A stretch of DNA of 5,328 nucleotides from Spirochaetota bacterium. GTDB taxonomy: Bacteria; Spirochaetota; UBA4802; UBA5550. Below are positions 1-4,963 of the stretch, in pieces; position 1 is the stretch's first letter, and each line of letters starts with the position of its first letter. The position numbers and the translations under genes are program-made. The stretch spans positions 1 through 5,328 of the forward strand of contig JAKJGD010000185.1 of NCBI GenBank assembly GCA_022704585.1, read 5' to 3'. The notes under the pieces were generated by a model. It was not told the origin of the DNA. It did not search any database and saw only the letters and a list, made by a program, of their open reading frames with translations.

Positions 1-386
1 AGATGCGGCCCTCGTCCATGCCGCGCGCGAAGCGCAGGATGGAGCCCTTCATAGACTCCTCGATCTGCCTGGGATGCGGCGTGTGCGCGGTCAAGTGCCC
101 CAAAGGATCTACGAAGCTGACGCACCGGAAGAGCCGGGTGTTCCATCCCGAAACGACCTTCGAACGGGTGATCCTGGGCTGCCTGGAGCGGGGCACGCTC
201 CAGAACCAGATCTTCGACAACCATGAAAGCGCGGGACAGGAATTCATGAGGGGGCTCGTCGGCGGCTTTTTACGCCTGCCCCCGGTCAAGAGGGCTCTCA
301 TGAGCGACCAGCTCCGCTCGCGCTTCCTGTCCGCGATGAAAAAGGGAGTCGCCCTCCAGGGCAAGGGATGGGTGCTGGACCTGTAG
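1..386 (+). CDS. 4Fe-4S ferredoxin-type protein, C-terminal part (5' end outside window)
   Basis: The reading frame is open at the left edge and stops with TAG at 384-386, so only the C-terminal ~128 residues are visible. Counting from the first ATG in the window (base 3), residues 22-33 carry a complete CxxCxxCxxxCP motif (C22, C25, C28, C32), which binds one [4Fe-4S] cluster. The ~14 residues before it look like the linker from a preceding cluster motif, as in two-cluster ferredoxin domains, but the place where its CP would be expected reads Met-Pro (residues 6-7). After the cluster comes a helical tail of about 90 residues with no further cysteine except one in an ILGCLERG segment. I believe similar tails occur in other anaerobe 4Fe-4S proteins but cannot name the family. 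The role is probably cytoplasmic electron transfer. The partner is unknown because the N-terminus is missing. The true start lies upstream; ATG at 3 is not claimed as a start. Confidence 0.8.
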   Translation, partial: MRPSSMPRAKRRMEPFIDSSICLGCGVCAVKCPKGSTKLTHRKSRVFHPETTFERVILGCLERGTLQNQIFDNHESAGQEFMRGLVGGFLRLPPVKRALMSDQLRSRFLSAMKKGVALQGKGWVLDL

Positions 387-431
387 ACATGATTTCATGC
401 CGGCGCCATGTCCGGCGAAAACACTATTAGC

Positions 432-437
432 AGGAGG
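432..437 (+). promoter_or_regulatory. Strong Shine-Dalgarno site for the 444 start
   Basis: A perfect AGGAGG lies 6 bases before ATG 444. It decides the start of the membrane-protein gene. The earlier in-frame ATG at 408 would place this site inside the coding region and has no comparable site of its own. Confidence 0.8.
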
Positions 438-443
438 ACCGGG

Positions 444-842
444 ATGGCTATCGACAGGAGAAAAAAATTTATTGCGGTACTCGAGATCATCACCGCGCTG
501 GGAATCGTGCTGTACTGGGTTGCTTACTTCACCTCCGGCATCGCGCCGCAGGGCCTCCCGGAATGCTATTTCGCCTTCGAGAACTCGTTCCCGCTGGCGG
601 ACCTTATCCTCGCCAGCACCCTGCTGACGGCCGGCATCCTGGTGCTGAAAGGATACCCGGGAGGCAGGACGCTGTCGCACGTGTGCGCGGGGTCGCTGAT
701 TTTTCTCGGGTTCGTCGACTTCAGTTTCAATTTTCAGAGCGGCATTTACCTGCTCTCCACCGGGAGCATGGTGATGAACGGGTTCATTAATGCGTGGTGT
801 ATCGGCTTCGGCCTTGCGATAGTATTCTCGACCCTTGATTAA
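444..842 (+). CDS. Small four-helix integral membrane protein, function unknown
   Basis: This encodes 132 residues. The start at ATG 444 is set by the AGGAGG at 432-437. After a basic N-terminus (residues 5-8 RRKK), four hydrophobic segments are visible at roughly residues 10-30, 50-68, 77-97 and 112-130, which suggests a four-pass inner-membrane protein with the N-terminus in the cytoplasm by the positive-inside rule. The loop between helices 1 and 2 (about 31-48) holds a Cys and several aromatic residues. Acidic or polar residues sit at helix edges: E46-N47 and D53 near helix 2, and D92-F-S-F-N-F-Q98 at the end of helix 3. Such patterns can mark a ligand or quinone site, but this is speculation. 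It lies 57 bases after the 4Fe-4S gene on the same strand and could be co-transcribed; no clear promoter is seen between them. I do not recognise a named family. Confidence 0.8.
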   Translation: MAIDRRKKFIAVLEIITALGIVLYWVAYFTSGIAPQGLPECYFAFENSFPLADLILASTLLTAGILVLKGYPGGRTLSHVCAGSLIFLGFVDFSFNFQSGIYLLSTGSMVMNGFINAWCIGFGLAIVFSTLD

Positions 843-857
843 TCCGGCCTGCCGGCG

Positions 858-1088
858 TCAGTGGGCCTTCATTTTTATTATCACGCTCTGTTCAGCCTCA
901 AGCCAGTCCGCCTCCGGGCTGCCGGGTAAATTGTTTTTCATCCTCTTGAGGTAATTGTAATACGCCTGCACCTGTATCTCGTCCTGGAACCGTGCCGTTT
1001 GAAACGTGGCTTCGTCCTTAATTTTCCTGCTGTTTTTAAAAGGAGCAGCCTTGGTTTCAGACGATGTCGTTGTTTTTCTTCCGAGCAT
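858..1088 (-). CDS. DUF2934-like small protein
   Basis: This encodes 76 residues on the minus strand. The start at ATG 1086-1088 is chosen because a perfect AGGAGG (minus strand, 1096-1101) sits 7 bases upstream; longer versions of the frame would run through this site and into AT-rich intergenic DNA. Residues 1-30 are polar, rich in Lys, Thr and Ser, and probably disordered. Residues about 35-70 match the pattern I know for DUF2934: an Ile then Ala-Tyr (A42-Y43), an Arg (R49), a Gly/Pro turn (G56, P58), then the hallmark E-A-D-W-L-E-A-E (59-66). The function of DUF2934 is unknown; members are small, soluble and often solitary. The gene converges on the membrane-protein gene with only 15 bases between stops and no clear terminator. 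No transmembrane segment or signal peptide is visible. Confidence 0.75.
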   Translation of the reverse strand: MLGRKTTTSSETKAAPFKNSRKIKDEATFQTARFQDEIQVQAYYNYLKRMKNNLPGSPEADWLEAEQSVIIKMKAH

Positions 1089-1095
1089 CTCAATC

Positions 1096-1101
1096 CCTCC
1101 T
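1096..1101 (-). promoter_or_regulatory. Shine-Dalgarno site of the DUF2934-like gene
   Basis: The minus strand reads AGGAGG here, 7 bases before ATG 1088. This fixes the start of the small protein and excludes the longer in-frame start at 1283. Confidence 0.8.
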
Positions 1102-1131
1102 TTTTTGCGAAAATGGGAGCATCTCTTCTTG

Positions 1132-1160
1132 CTTACATTGCGAAAATCAATACATATAAT
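1132..1160 (+). promoter_or_regulatory. Putative sigma70-type promoter for the MBL/ligase cluster
   Basis: A perfect TATAAT (-10) is at 1155-1160, with CTTACA (4 of 6 to TTGACA) at 1132-1137 and a 17-base spacer. Transcription would begin near 1167. It lies in the AT-richer divergent intergenic region and points toward the small ORF at 1194 and the MBL gene at 1339. A second consensus-like -35 (TTGACA, 1277-1282) has no acceptable -10 at the right spacing and is not called. Confidence 0.5.
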
Positions 1161-1193
1161 AACCGGGCACCGTATCCCGGGAGGTACTGATAT

Positions 1194-1280
1194 ATGGATA
1201 GTCAAAAAGCCGGGGAAAATCAAATAAGACATAACAAAATCGGAAAAAAATATCATCCTCCGGCACGGTATATGATTTGA
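1194..1280 (+). CDS. Possible 28-residue small protein or leader peptide
   Basis: A short ORF of 28 codons plus TGA starts at ATG 1194. In its favour, GGGAGG lies at 1179-1184, 9 bases upstream, and the putative promoter at 1132-1160 would start a transcript about 27 bases before the ATG. The peptide is polar and basic (several Lys, Arg and His), has no Cys and no hydrophobic stretch, and resembles nothing I recognise. Its stop is 58 bases before the MBL start on the same strand, so it could be a leader ORF affecting the downstream genes, a free small protein, or chance. No run of one amino acid suggests classical attenuation. A 5-bp GC hairpin (CCGGG 1163-1167 with CCCGG 1176-1180) touches the ribosome binding site and might limit access to it. 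Confidence 0.35.
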   Translation: MDSQKAGENQIRHNKIGKKYHPPARYMI

Positions 1281-1328
1281 CACATGACGGATTGCAGCTG
1301 AAGTGTAAAAAACAACGGGGAAATTGTC

Positions 1329-1334
1329 AGGAGG
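1329..1334 (+). promoter_or_regulatory. Shine-Dalgarno site of the MBL-fold gene
   Basis: AGGAGG ends 4 bases before ATG 1339, slightly short but usable spacing. An in-frame TTG at 1324 would put this site inside the gene, so ATG 1339 is the better start. Confidence 0.75.
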
Positions 1335-1338
1335 GCTA

Positions 1339-2181
1339 ATGAAGATATCAGTACTGATTGAAAATTCACTGGCTGAAGGAGCGGCGGGAGTCAGGCCCGA
1401 GTATGGCCTGAGCCTTCACATCGAGCACCGCGGTAAAAGCATCCTCCTGGACACCGGCTCGAGCGGCCTGTTCGCACAGAACGCGGGAGCCATGGGCATC
1501 GACCTGAAAAAGGTCGACTTCCTGGTCCTCTCCCATGCCCACTTCGACCATGGCGGCGGCCTGGCCCGCTTCCTGGAGGTCAACGATACGGCGCCGGTGG
1601 TGCTCCTGTCCCGGGCCCGCGAGGCGAACTACCTGAAGCTGCTCTTCCTGAAAAAATATATCGGCATCGACCGGGACCTGATCGGAACGCACGCCGGCCG
1701 CTTCAGGTTCTTCGACGACGAACTCCCGATCGCGCCGGGGGTGACCGTGATGGCGAATACCGTCCGCGGGGAGCACCGCCCGTCCGGCAACCGCCTCATG
1801 TTCATCCGCGAGGGCAGGTCGCTCGTCCCCGACGAGTTTGGCCACGAGCTGATCCTCGTCATGGACGACGACGGCGGTCCGGTCGTGTTCACCGGCTGTT
1901 CGCACAACGGAATACTCAACATGCTGGCCTCCGTGTTCGCGCGCTTCCCCGGCACGCGCATCAAGGCGGTAATCGGCGGGCTCCACCTCATGAACCCCCT
2001 GACGAAGAAAATCGCCGAACGTCCCGAAACGATAGCCGCAATAGCCACGAAGCTGAAGAGCCTTCCCGTCGGCAGGATCTATACCGGTCACTGCACCGGT
2101 CCCGGTGCCATGGCCATACTGAAAGATGGCCTGGGCGACAGGATCGCGGCGCTGGCCACCGGCATGGCGGTCGAGATCTAG
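1339..2181 (+). CDS. MBL-fold metallo-hydrolase, dihydropterin-synthase-like family (COG1237 type)
   Basis: This encodes 280 residues with no signal peptide, so it is probably cytoplasmic. Metallo-beta-lactamase fold landmarks appear in order: D38-T-G (strand-loop), H66-A-H68-F-D70-H71-GGG (the HxHxDH metal motif), T185-G-C-S-H189-N-G (third metal His), G213-G-L-H216 and T249-G-H251-C-T-G near the C-terminus. The GCSH-G-xxN and GHCTG motifs point to the COG1237 subgroup, often annotated as 7,8-dihydropterin-6-yl-methyl-4-(ribofuranosyl)aminobenzene 5'-phosphate synthase after an archaeal member. For bacterial members that reaction is not established, and a general hydrolase is equally possible. 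All expected metal ligands are present, so it should bind two metal ions (Zn or Fe). It is the first long gene of the cluster; the next gene starts 4 bases after its stop, and a folate enzyme follows. Confidence 0.9.
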   Translation: MKISVLIENSLAEGAAGVRPEYGLSLHIEHRGKSILLDTGSSGLFAQNAGAMGIDLKKVDFLVLSHAHFDHGGGLARFLEVNDTAPVVLLSRAREANYLKLLFLKKYIGIDRDLIGTHAGRFRFFDDELPIAPGVTVMANTVRGEHRPSGNRLMFIREGRSLVPDEFGHELILVMDDDGGPVVFTGCSHNGILNMLASVFARFPGTRIKAVIGGLHLMNPLTKKIAERPETIAAIATKLKSLPVGRIYTGHCTGPGAMAILKDGLGDRIAALATGMAVEI

Positions 2182-2185
2182 GCGC

Positions 2186-2389
2186 ATGGGCGAGCATCCC
2201 CGCTGCATCAGGCATCCCGACCGACCCGGCGTCCACTACTGCTCAAAGTACGGGGAATACCTGTGCGACGAATGCATGGCCTGCCGTGACCCGAAGATCT
2301 ACTGCAAGTTCCGCGGCTCCTGCGTGATCAACGAGCTCGTTAAGCTGGCCGCACGCGGGAAGCGCGGCGTTACGTCGCATGATGACTGA
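2186..2389 (+). CDS. Cys-rich B-box-like mini-protein
   Basis: This encodes 67 residues, starting at ATG 2186, 4 bases after the MBL stop. The ribosome binding site is weak (a GAG at 2173-2175), so translation is probably coupled to the upstream gene. An upstream in-frame ATG at 2126 would only add residues that overlap the MBL gene. Potential metal ligands are dense: C7-x2-H10, H17, C19, C27-x2-C30-x2-C33, C40 and C46. The first part (C-x2-H, C, C-x2-C) resembles a B-box-type zinc finger. The second part, with the CRDPKIYCKFRGSC segment, matches short conserved proteins I recall from anaerobic bacteria, always unannotated. It could bind one or two zinc ions or an iron-sulfur cluster; the sequence does not decide. 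The C-terminus is a short basic helix. Being between the MBL enzyme and the ligase suggests a role in that operon, but the function is unknown. Confidence 0.8.
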   Translation: MGEHPRCIRHPDRPGVHYCSKYGEYLCDECMACRDPKIYCKFRGSCVINELVKLAARGKRGVTSHDD

Positions 2390-2435
2390 AAAATCCTTGA
2401 TTAAATTCATGCCCTCCCCGATGTTCGGCTGATAC

Positions 2436-2466
2436 CGGCGCATACGTGCGCGCCGTACAAGGAGAG
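2436..2466 (+). promoter_or_regulatory. Hairpin plus ribosome binding site before the ligase gene
   Basis: The 82-base gap before the ligase ends with a GC hairpin (CGGCGC 2436-2441 with GCGCCG 2450-2455, 8-base loop; an alternative pairing is GCGCA with TGCGC around TACG). AAGGAGAG follows at 2459-2466, 5 bases before the GTG at 2472 (GGAG core ends 7 bases before it). The site supports the GTG start. The hairpin may be an mRNA processing or stabilising structure; no T-run follows, so it is not an intrinsic terminator. No convincing promoter is visible in the gap. Confidence 0.45.
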
Positions 2467-2471
2467 ATCGC

Positions 2472-4238
2472 GTGTCACGACTGGACCCCAGGAAACTTGC
2501 CGACTGGCAGATCGCGGAGGAGTACGAGAAGAGCATGAAGACCGTGTACCGGCTCGCGGAAGAGCTGGGCATACTCCATGACGAGCTCCTCCCCAACAGC
2601 CACTACTACGGCAAGGTCGATTTCGAGCCGGTGCTCGAGCGCCTCGGGGACCGCCCCGACGGAAAGTACATAGACGTGACCGCAATCACGCCCACGCCCC
2701 TGGGCGAGGGCAAAAGCACCTCCACCATCGGCCTCCTGCAGGGGCTGGGACGCCGCGGCAAGAAGGCCACCGGCGCCATACGCCAGCCCTCCGGCGGGCC
2801 GACCATGAACATCAAGGGGGGCGCGGCCGGCGGCGGCCTGTCGCAGTGCATCCCGCTCATCCCCTTCTCCTTCGGGCTGACCGGCGACAACAACGACATC
2901 ATGAACGCGCACAACCTGGCCATGGTGGCCCTTACCGCGCGCATGCAGCACGAGTTCAACTACGACGACGCGATGCTGGCGACCAAGCGCCTGCGGCGCC
3001 TCAATATCGACCCGCGCAGCGTGGAAACCGGGTGGGTCATCGACTTCTGCGCGCAGTCCCTCAGGAAGATCCTGATCGGCATGGGCGGCCCCTCGGACGG
3101 CTTCCTCATGGAATCGAAGTTCCAGATCACGGCCAGCTCCGAGCTCATGGCGATCCTGGCCGTGTCAAAGAGCCTGGCCGACATGCGGAAGCGCATCGCC
3201 CGTGTCGTGATGGCCTATTCGAAAAGCGGCCGGCCCATTACCACGGCAGACCTCGAGGTCGACGGCGCCATGACCGCCTGGATGTTCAACACCCTCAAGC
3301 CGAATTTACTCCAGACAATCGAGGGCCAGCCCCTGTTCGTGCACGCCGGCCCCTTCGCCAATATTGCGGTCGGCCAGTCCTCCATCGCGGCGGACATGCT
3401 CGGCCTCAAGCTCTCCGACTACCATGTTACGGAAAGCGGCTTCGGCGCCGATATCGGGTTCGAGAAATTCTGGAACCTGAAATGCCGCATGAGCGGCCTG
3501 CGCCCCCACTGCGCTGTCATCGTGGCCACGGTGCGCGCGCTCAAGAGCCACGGCGGCGGGCCGCCCGTGCCTCCGGGCAAGACGCTCGACCCGGTCTACA
3601 CCGAGGAGAACGTGGGTATGGTCGAGAAAGGGTGCGCCAACCTGATCCGCCACATCTGCACCGTGAAGAAGGCGGGCATCAGCCCGGTCGTGTGCATCAA
3701 CCCCTTCCCCACGGACACGGCGCGCGAGATCGCGGAGATAACGCGGCAGGCCGAGGCGGCCGGGGCCCGCGTGGCGCTCTCGCACCACTGGCGCAGGGGC
3801 GGCGAAGGCGCGCTCGAGCTCACTGACGCGGTCATAGACGCATGCGGCGACAGGAACAATTTTAATTTTCTGTATGACCTTGGCATGCCCCTGTCGAAGC
3901 GGATCGAGACGATCGCGCGGGAGGTCTACGGCGCGTCCGGGGTGAAGTACCTGCCCGACGCCGAGGTAAAGCTCGCGAAGATGGAGAAAGACCCGGAGCT
4001 GTCGCAGCTCGGGACCTGCATGGTGAAGACGCACCTCTCGATCTCGCACGACCCGGAACTGAAAGGCGTCCCTACCGACTGGGTGCTCCCGGTGCGGGAC
4101 ATCATGGTCTTCCGCGGCGCGGGATTCGTGGTCCCGGTTGCCGGCGCAATCAGCCTCATGCCCGGTACGGCCTCCGACCCGGCATTTCGCCGCATTGACG
4201 TGGACCTGGAGCGGCGCAAGGTCACCGGCGTGTTTTAG
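2472..4238 (+). CDS. fhs: Formate-tetrahydrofolate ligase (10-formyl-THF synthetase)
   Basis: This encodes 588 residues, full length for the monofunctional enzyme (about 555-590). It joins formate to tetrahydrofolate with ATP to give 10-formyl-THF in the cytoplasm, the first folate step of the Wood-Ljungdahl methyl branch and a source of C1 units for purines. The GTG start is set by AAGGAGAG. Visible landmarks: ATP-binding loop [11 protein letters not shown] (73-83, K81), RQPSGGP (104-110), KGGAAGGG (115-122), the second family signature [12 protein letters not shown] (351-362), W440 before a GGEGALEL segment, and the C-terminal [12 protein letters not shown] and [16 protein letters not shown] blocks. 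The first family signature deviates: Asn instead of Gly before IK (N113) and Leu instead of Tyr after GGG (L123). The usual TGDIHA reads TGDNND. RQPS and the loop after 362 resemble the eukaryotic C1-THF synthase domain more than the Moorella enzyme. From memory this is the Desulfobacterota-type subfamily. No folD-type gene is next to it. Confidence 0.97.
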   Translation: MSRLDPRKLADWQIAEEYEKSMKTVYRLAEELGILHDELLPNSHYYGKVDFEPVLERLGDRPDGKYIDVTAITPTPLGEGKSTSTIGLLQGLGRRGKKATGAIRQPSGGPTMNIKGGAAGGGLSQCIPLIPFSFGLTGDNNDIMNAHNLAMVALTARMQHEFNYDDAMLATKRLRRLNIDPRSVETGWVIDFCAQSLRKILIGMGGPSDGFLMESKFQITASSELMAILAVSKSLADMRKRIARVVMAYSKSGRPITTADLEVDGAMTAWMFNTLKPNLLQTIEGQPLFVHAGPFANIAVGQSSIAADMLGLKLSDYHVTESGFGADIGFEKFWNLKCRMSGLRPHCAVIVATVRALKSHGGGPPVPPGKTLDPVYTEENVGMVEKGCANLIRHICTVKKAGISPVVCINPFPTDTAREIAEITRQAEAAGARVALSHHWRRGGEGALELTDAVIDACGDRNNFNFLYDLGMPLSKRIETIAREVYGASGVKYLPDAEVKLAKMEKDPELSQLGTCMVKTHLSISHDPELKGVPTDWVLPVRDIMVFRGAGFVVPVAGAISLMPGTASDPAFRRIDVDLERRKVTGVF

Positions 4239-4246
4239 GCCGGGGC

Positions 4247-4648
4247 ATGCAGATGCATCCGCTCATCATCATCGCCTGTATCTATGCAGCCGCTATCGTC
4301 ATCGCTGAAATGACCCTTGGCAACGCCGCGTTTCCCCTGCACTTCTGGTATTTCACGAACATCCCGTCATGGCACTGGAGCGTGCCGGTCCACGGCGCGG
4401 GGTTCATATGGATGTTGCTCTGGACAAGGGCCCTCCGCGGACATCCCGCACTCCTCCCGATCTCAGTTTCATGGGCTTTTTTCGCGGCAGCGGAGGCGGC
4501 CAACCGGTACCGGCTCATGCTCTTCGATTACGGCGGCGGGCCGCTCGGCGCGGAAGCGTCCTTTGCGTCGGTGCTGGTCCTCTATGCGGCACTGTGCGGT
4601 GCGGTCGTTTATGCGATGAGGAGATATGTGTTCAATTTCCAAGAATGA
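4247..4648 (+). CDS. Small four-helix integral membrane protein, function unknown
   Basis: This encodes 133 residues. ATG 4247 is 8 bases after the ligase stop; a second in-frame ATG at 4253 is 7 bases after a weak GGGG site (4242-4245) and could be the true start, giving 131 residues. Four hydrophobic segments are visible at about residues 5-27, 44-62, 70-88 and 105-127. The loop around residues 28-44 is rich in aromatic residues and Trp and leads into P-V-H-G-A-G-F at the start of helix 2. The segment A-A-E-A-A-N-R-Y-R near the end of helix 3 places charged residues at the membrane boundary. I do not recognise a family. It shares size and helix count with the product of 444-842, but no sequence similarity is apparent by eye. 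Tight spacing suggests co-translation with the ligase. The link could be formate or another small-solute transport, but no motif supports this. Confidence 0.8.
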   Translation: MQMHPLIIIACIYAAAIVIAEMTLGNAAFPLHFWYFTNIPSWHWSVPVHGAGFIWMLLWTRALRGHPALLPISVSWAFFAAAEAANRYRLMLFDYGGGPLGAEASFASVLVLYAALCGAVVYAMRRYVFNFQE

Positions 4649-4668
4649 GCCTGGCGTTCATTATAAGC

Positions 4669-4718
4669 GCCCCCCTCTGACAGGCACGGGTTTAAACCCG
4701 TGCCTGTCAGAGGGGGGC
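4669..4718. repeat. Perfect 50-bp palindrome
   Basis: Two 25-bp arms are exact reverse complements with no spacer, centred on TTTAAA (4691-4696). The outer end is GCCCCCC and the inner part of each arm contains GACAGGCACGGG. It begins 20 bases after the membrane-protein stop. In RNA it would form a very stable hairpin that could end or protect the upstream transcript, but there is no T-run after it. It shares the core CTCTGAC/GTCAGAG with the folded element that follows, which suggests one repeat family. Confidence 0.9.
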
Positions 4719-4742
4719 ACACCAACCCGGAGGTTGCATCCT

Positions 4743-4788
4743 GTAGGGGTCAGAGCATCAAAATGCCTCCACCCGGAGGCTCTGACCC
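4743..4788 (+). repeat. REP-like folded element with GTAG foot
   Basis: GTAG (4743-4746) stands directly before a stem GGGTCAGAGC (4747-4756) that pairs with GCTCTGACCC (4779-4788). Inside, GCCTCC (4765-4770) pairs with GGAGGC (4775-4780) around ACCC, an alternative or nested hairpin. ACCCGGAGG occurs twice (4725-4733 and 4771-4779). A GTAG at the foot of a hairpin is the known hallmark of enterobacterial REP sequences moved by REP-associated tyrosine transposases. That this is such an element is inference; no transposase gene is in the window. Confidence 0.55.
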
Positions 4789-4790
4789 CC

Positions 4791-4805
4791 GAAACTGCCA
4801 GTTTC
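4791..4805. repeat. Short hairpin adjoining the REP-like element
   Basis: GAAACT pairs with AGTTTC around GCC, a perfect 6-bp stem starting 2 bases after the REP-like stem. It may be the tail of the same repeat unit. No T-run follows; the next bases are AAATAAAA. Confidence 0.55.
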
Positions 4806-4819
4806 AAATAAAATTCCCA

Positions 4820-4837
4820 TATTAATCTTGATTAATA
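4820..4837. repeat. AT-rich inverted repeat, possible protein-binding site
   Basis: TATTAATC and GATTAATA are perfect 8-bp arms around TT. It lies about 55 bases upstream of the putative -35 at 4892, where an activator could bind. In AT-rich DNA short inverted repeats also arise by chance. Confidence 0.35.
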
Positions 4838-4853
4838 ATGCCACATAATGCCA
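4835..4853 (+). repeat. Two-copy direct repeat of ATAATGCCA
   Basis: ATAATGCCA occurs at 4835-4843 and again at 4845-4853, a 10-base period equal to about one helical turn. It overlaps the end of the preceding inverted repeat. It could be part of a regulator site; there is no other evidence. Confidence 0.4.
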
Positions 4854-4891
4854 TGTTTTCCCCACCATACCTGTTTTTTGGCAAATTAATG

Positions 4892-4920
4892 TTGACAGGT
4901 ACAGCTCATTATATTACTAT
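4892..4920 (+). promoter_or_regulatory. Putative sigma70-type promoter of the corrinoid-activator-like gene
   Basis: There is a perfect TTGACA (-35) at 4892-4897, a 17-base spacer and TACTAT (4 of 6 to TATAAT) at 4915-4920. A start near 4927 would give a leader of about 37 bases before ATG 4964. The sequence around it is markedly AT-rich compared with the genes. Confidence 0.6.
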
Positions 4921-4947
4921 ATCAATATATCTTGATATAGTAATATA
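4910..4947. promoter_or_regulatory. Large AT-rich inverted repeat over the promoter -10 region, probable operator
   Basis: TATATTACTATATCAA (4910-4925) is the exact reverse complement of 4932-4947, with a 6-base centre TATATC. The left arm covers the putative -10 (4915-4920) and the predicted transcription start (about 4927) falls in the centre. Only the right arm would then be transcribed, so it would act as a DNA site for a dimeric or tetrameric repressor rather than as an RNA hairpin. The regulator is not in the window. Confidence 0.65.
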
Positions 4948-4963
4948 TACCGGAAAAAACCCG

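Noticed and set aside
399..416. GCCGG/CCGGC hairpin as a terminator after the 4Fe-4S gene
   Set aside because: Only 5 base pairs with a wide loop and no following T-run.
843..857. Terminator between the convergent genes
   Set aside because: The CCGG repeats in this 15-base gap give at most a 4-5 bp stem with a very small loop and no T-run.
1089..1283. N-terminal extension of the DUF2934-like protein to the start at 1283
   Set aside because: The extension passes through the perfect AGGAGG and through AT-rich intergenic DNA and shows no conserved character; the short form starts right after the ribosome binding site.
1277..1309. Second promoter with TTGACA at 1277
   Set aside because: The only -10-like hexamer (TGTAAA, 1304-1309) is 21 bases away and poor; bases at the proper spacing do not resemble a -10.
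1366..2208. 280-codon minus-strand ORF opposite the MBL gene
   Set aside because: It is antisense to a gene with full MBL metal motifs; composition is typical of a shadow frame in GC-rich DNA.
2398..2436. Promoter directly before the ligase
   Set aside because: TTGATT at 2398-2403 has no acceptable -10 at 16-18 bases; co-transcription with the MBL gene is simpler.
2846..3826. 326-codon plus-strand ORF in another frame
   Set aside because: It is a long shadow frame within the ligase gene, very rich in Arg, Gly and Pro as expected for an out-of-frame GC-rich reading.
4669..4805. CRISPR array or IS element termini
   Set aside because: There are no regularly spaced repeats, no spacers, no cas or transposase gene and no target-site duplication that could be recognised.
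4626..4811. 61-codon plus-strand ORF
   Set aside because: It overlaps the end of the membrane-protein gene and is made of the palindrome and REP-like sequence, with no ribosome binding site; its reading frame is a by-product of the repeats.
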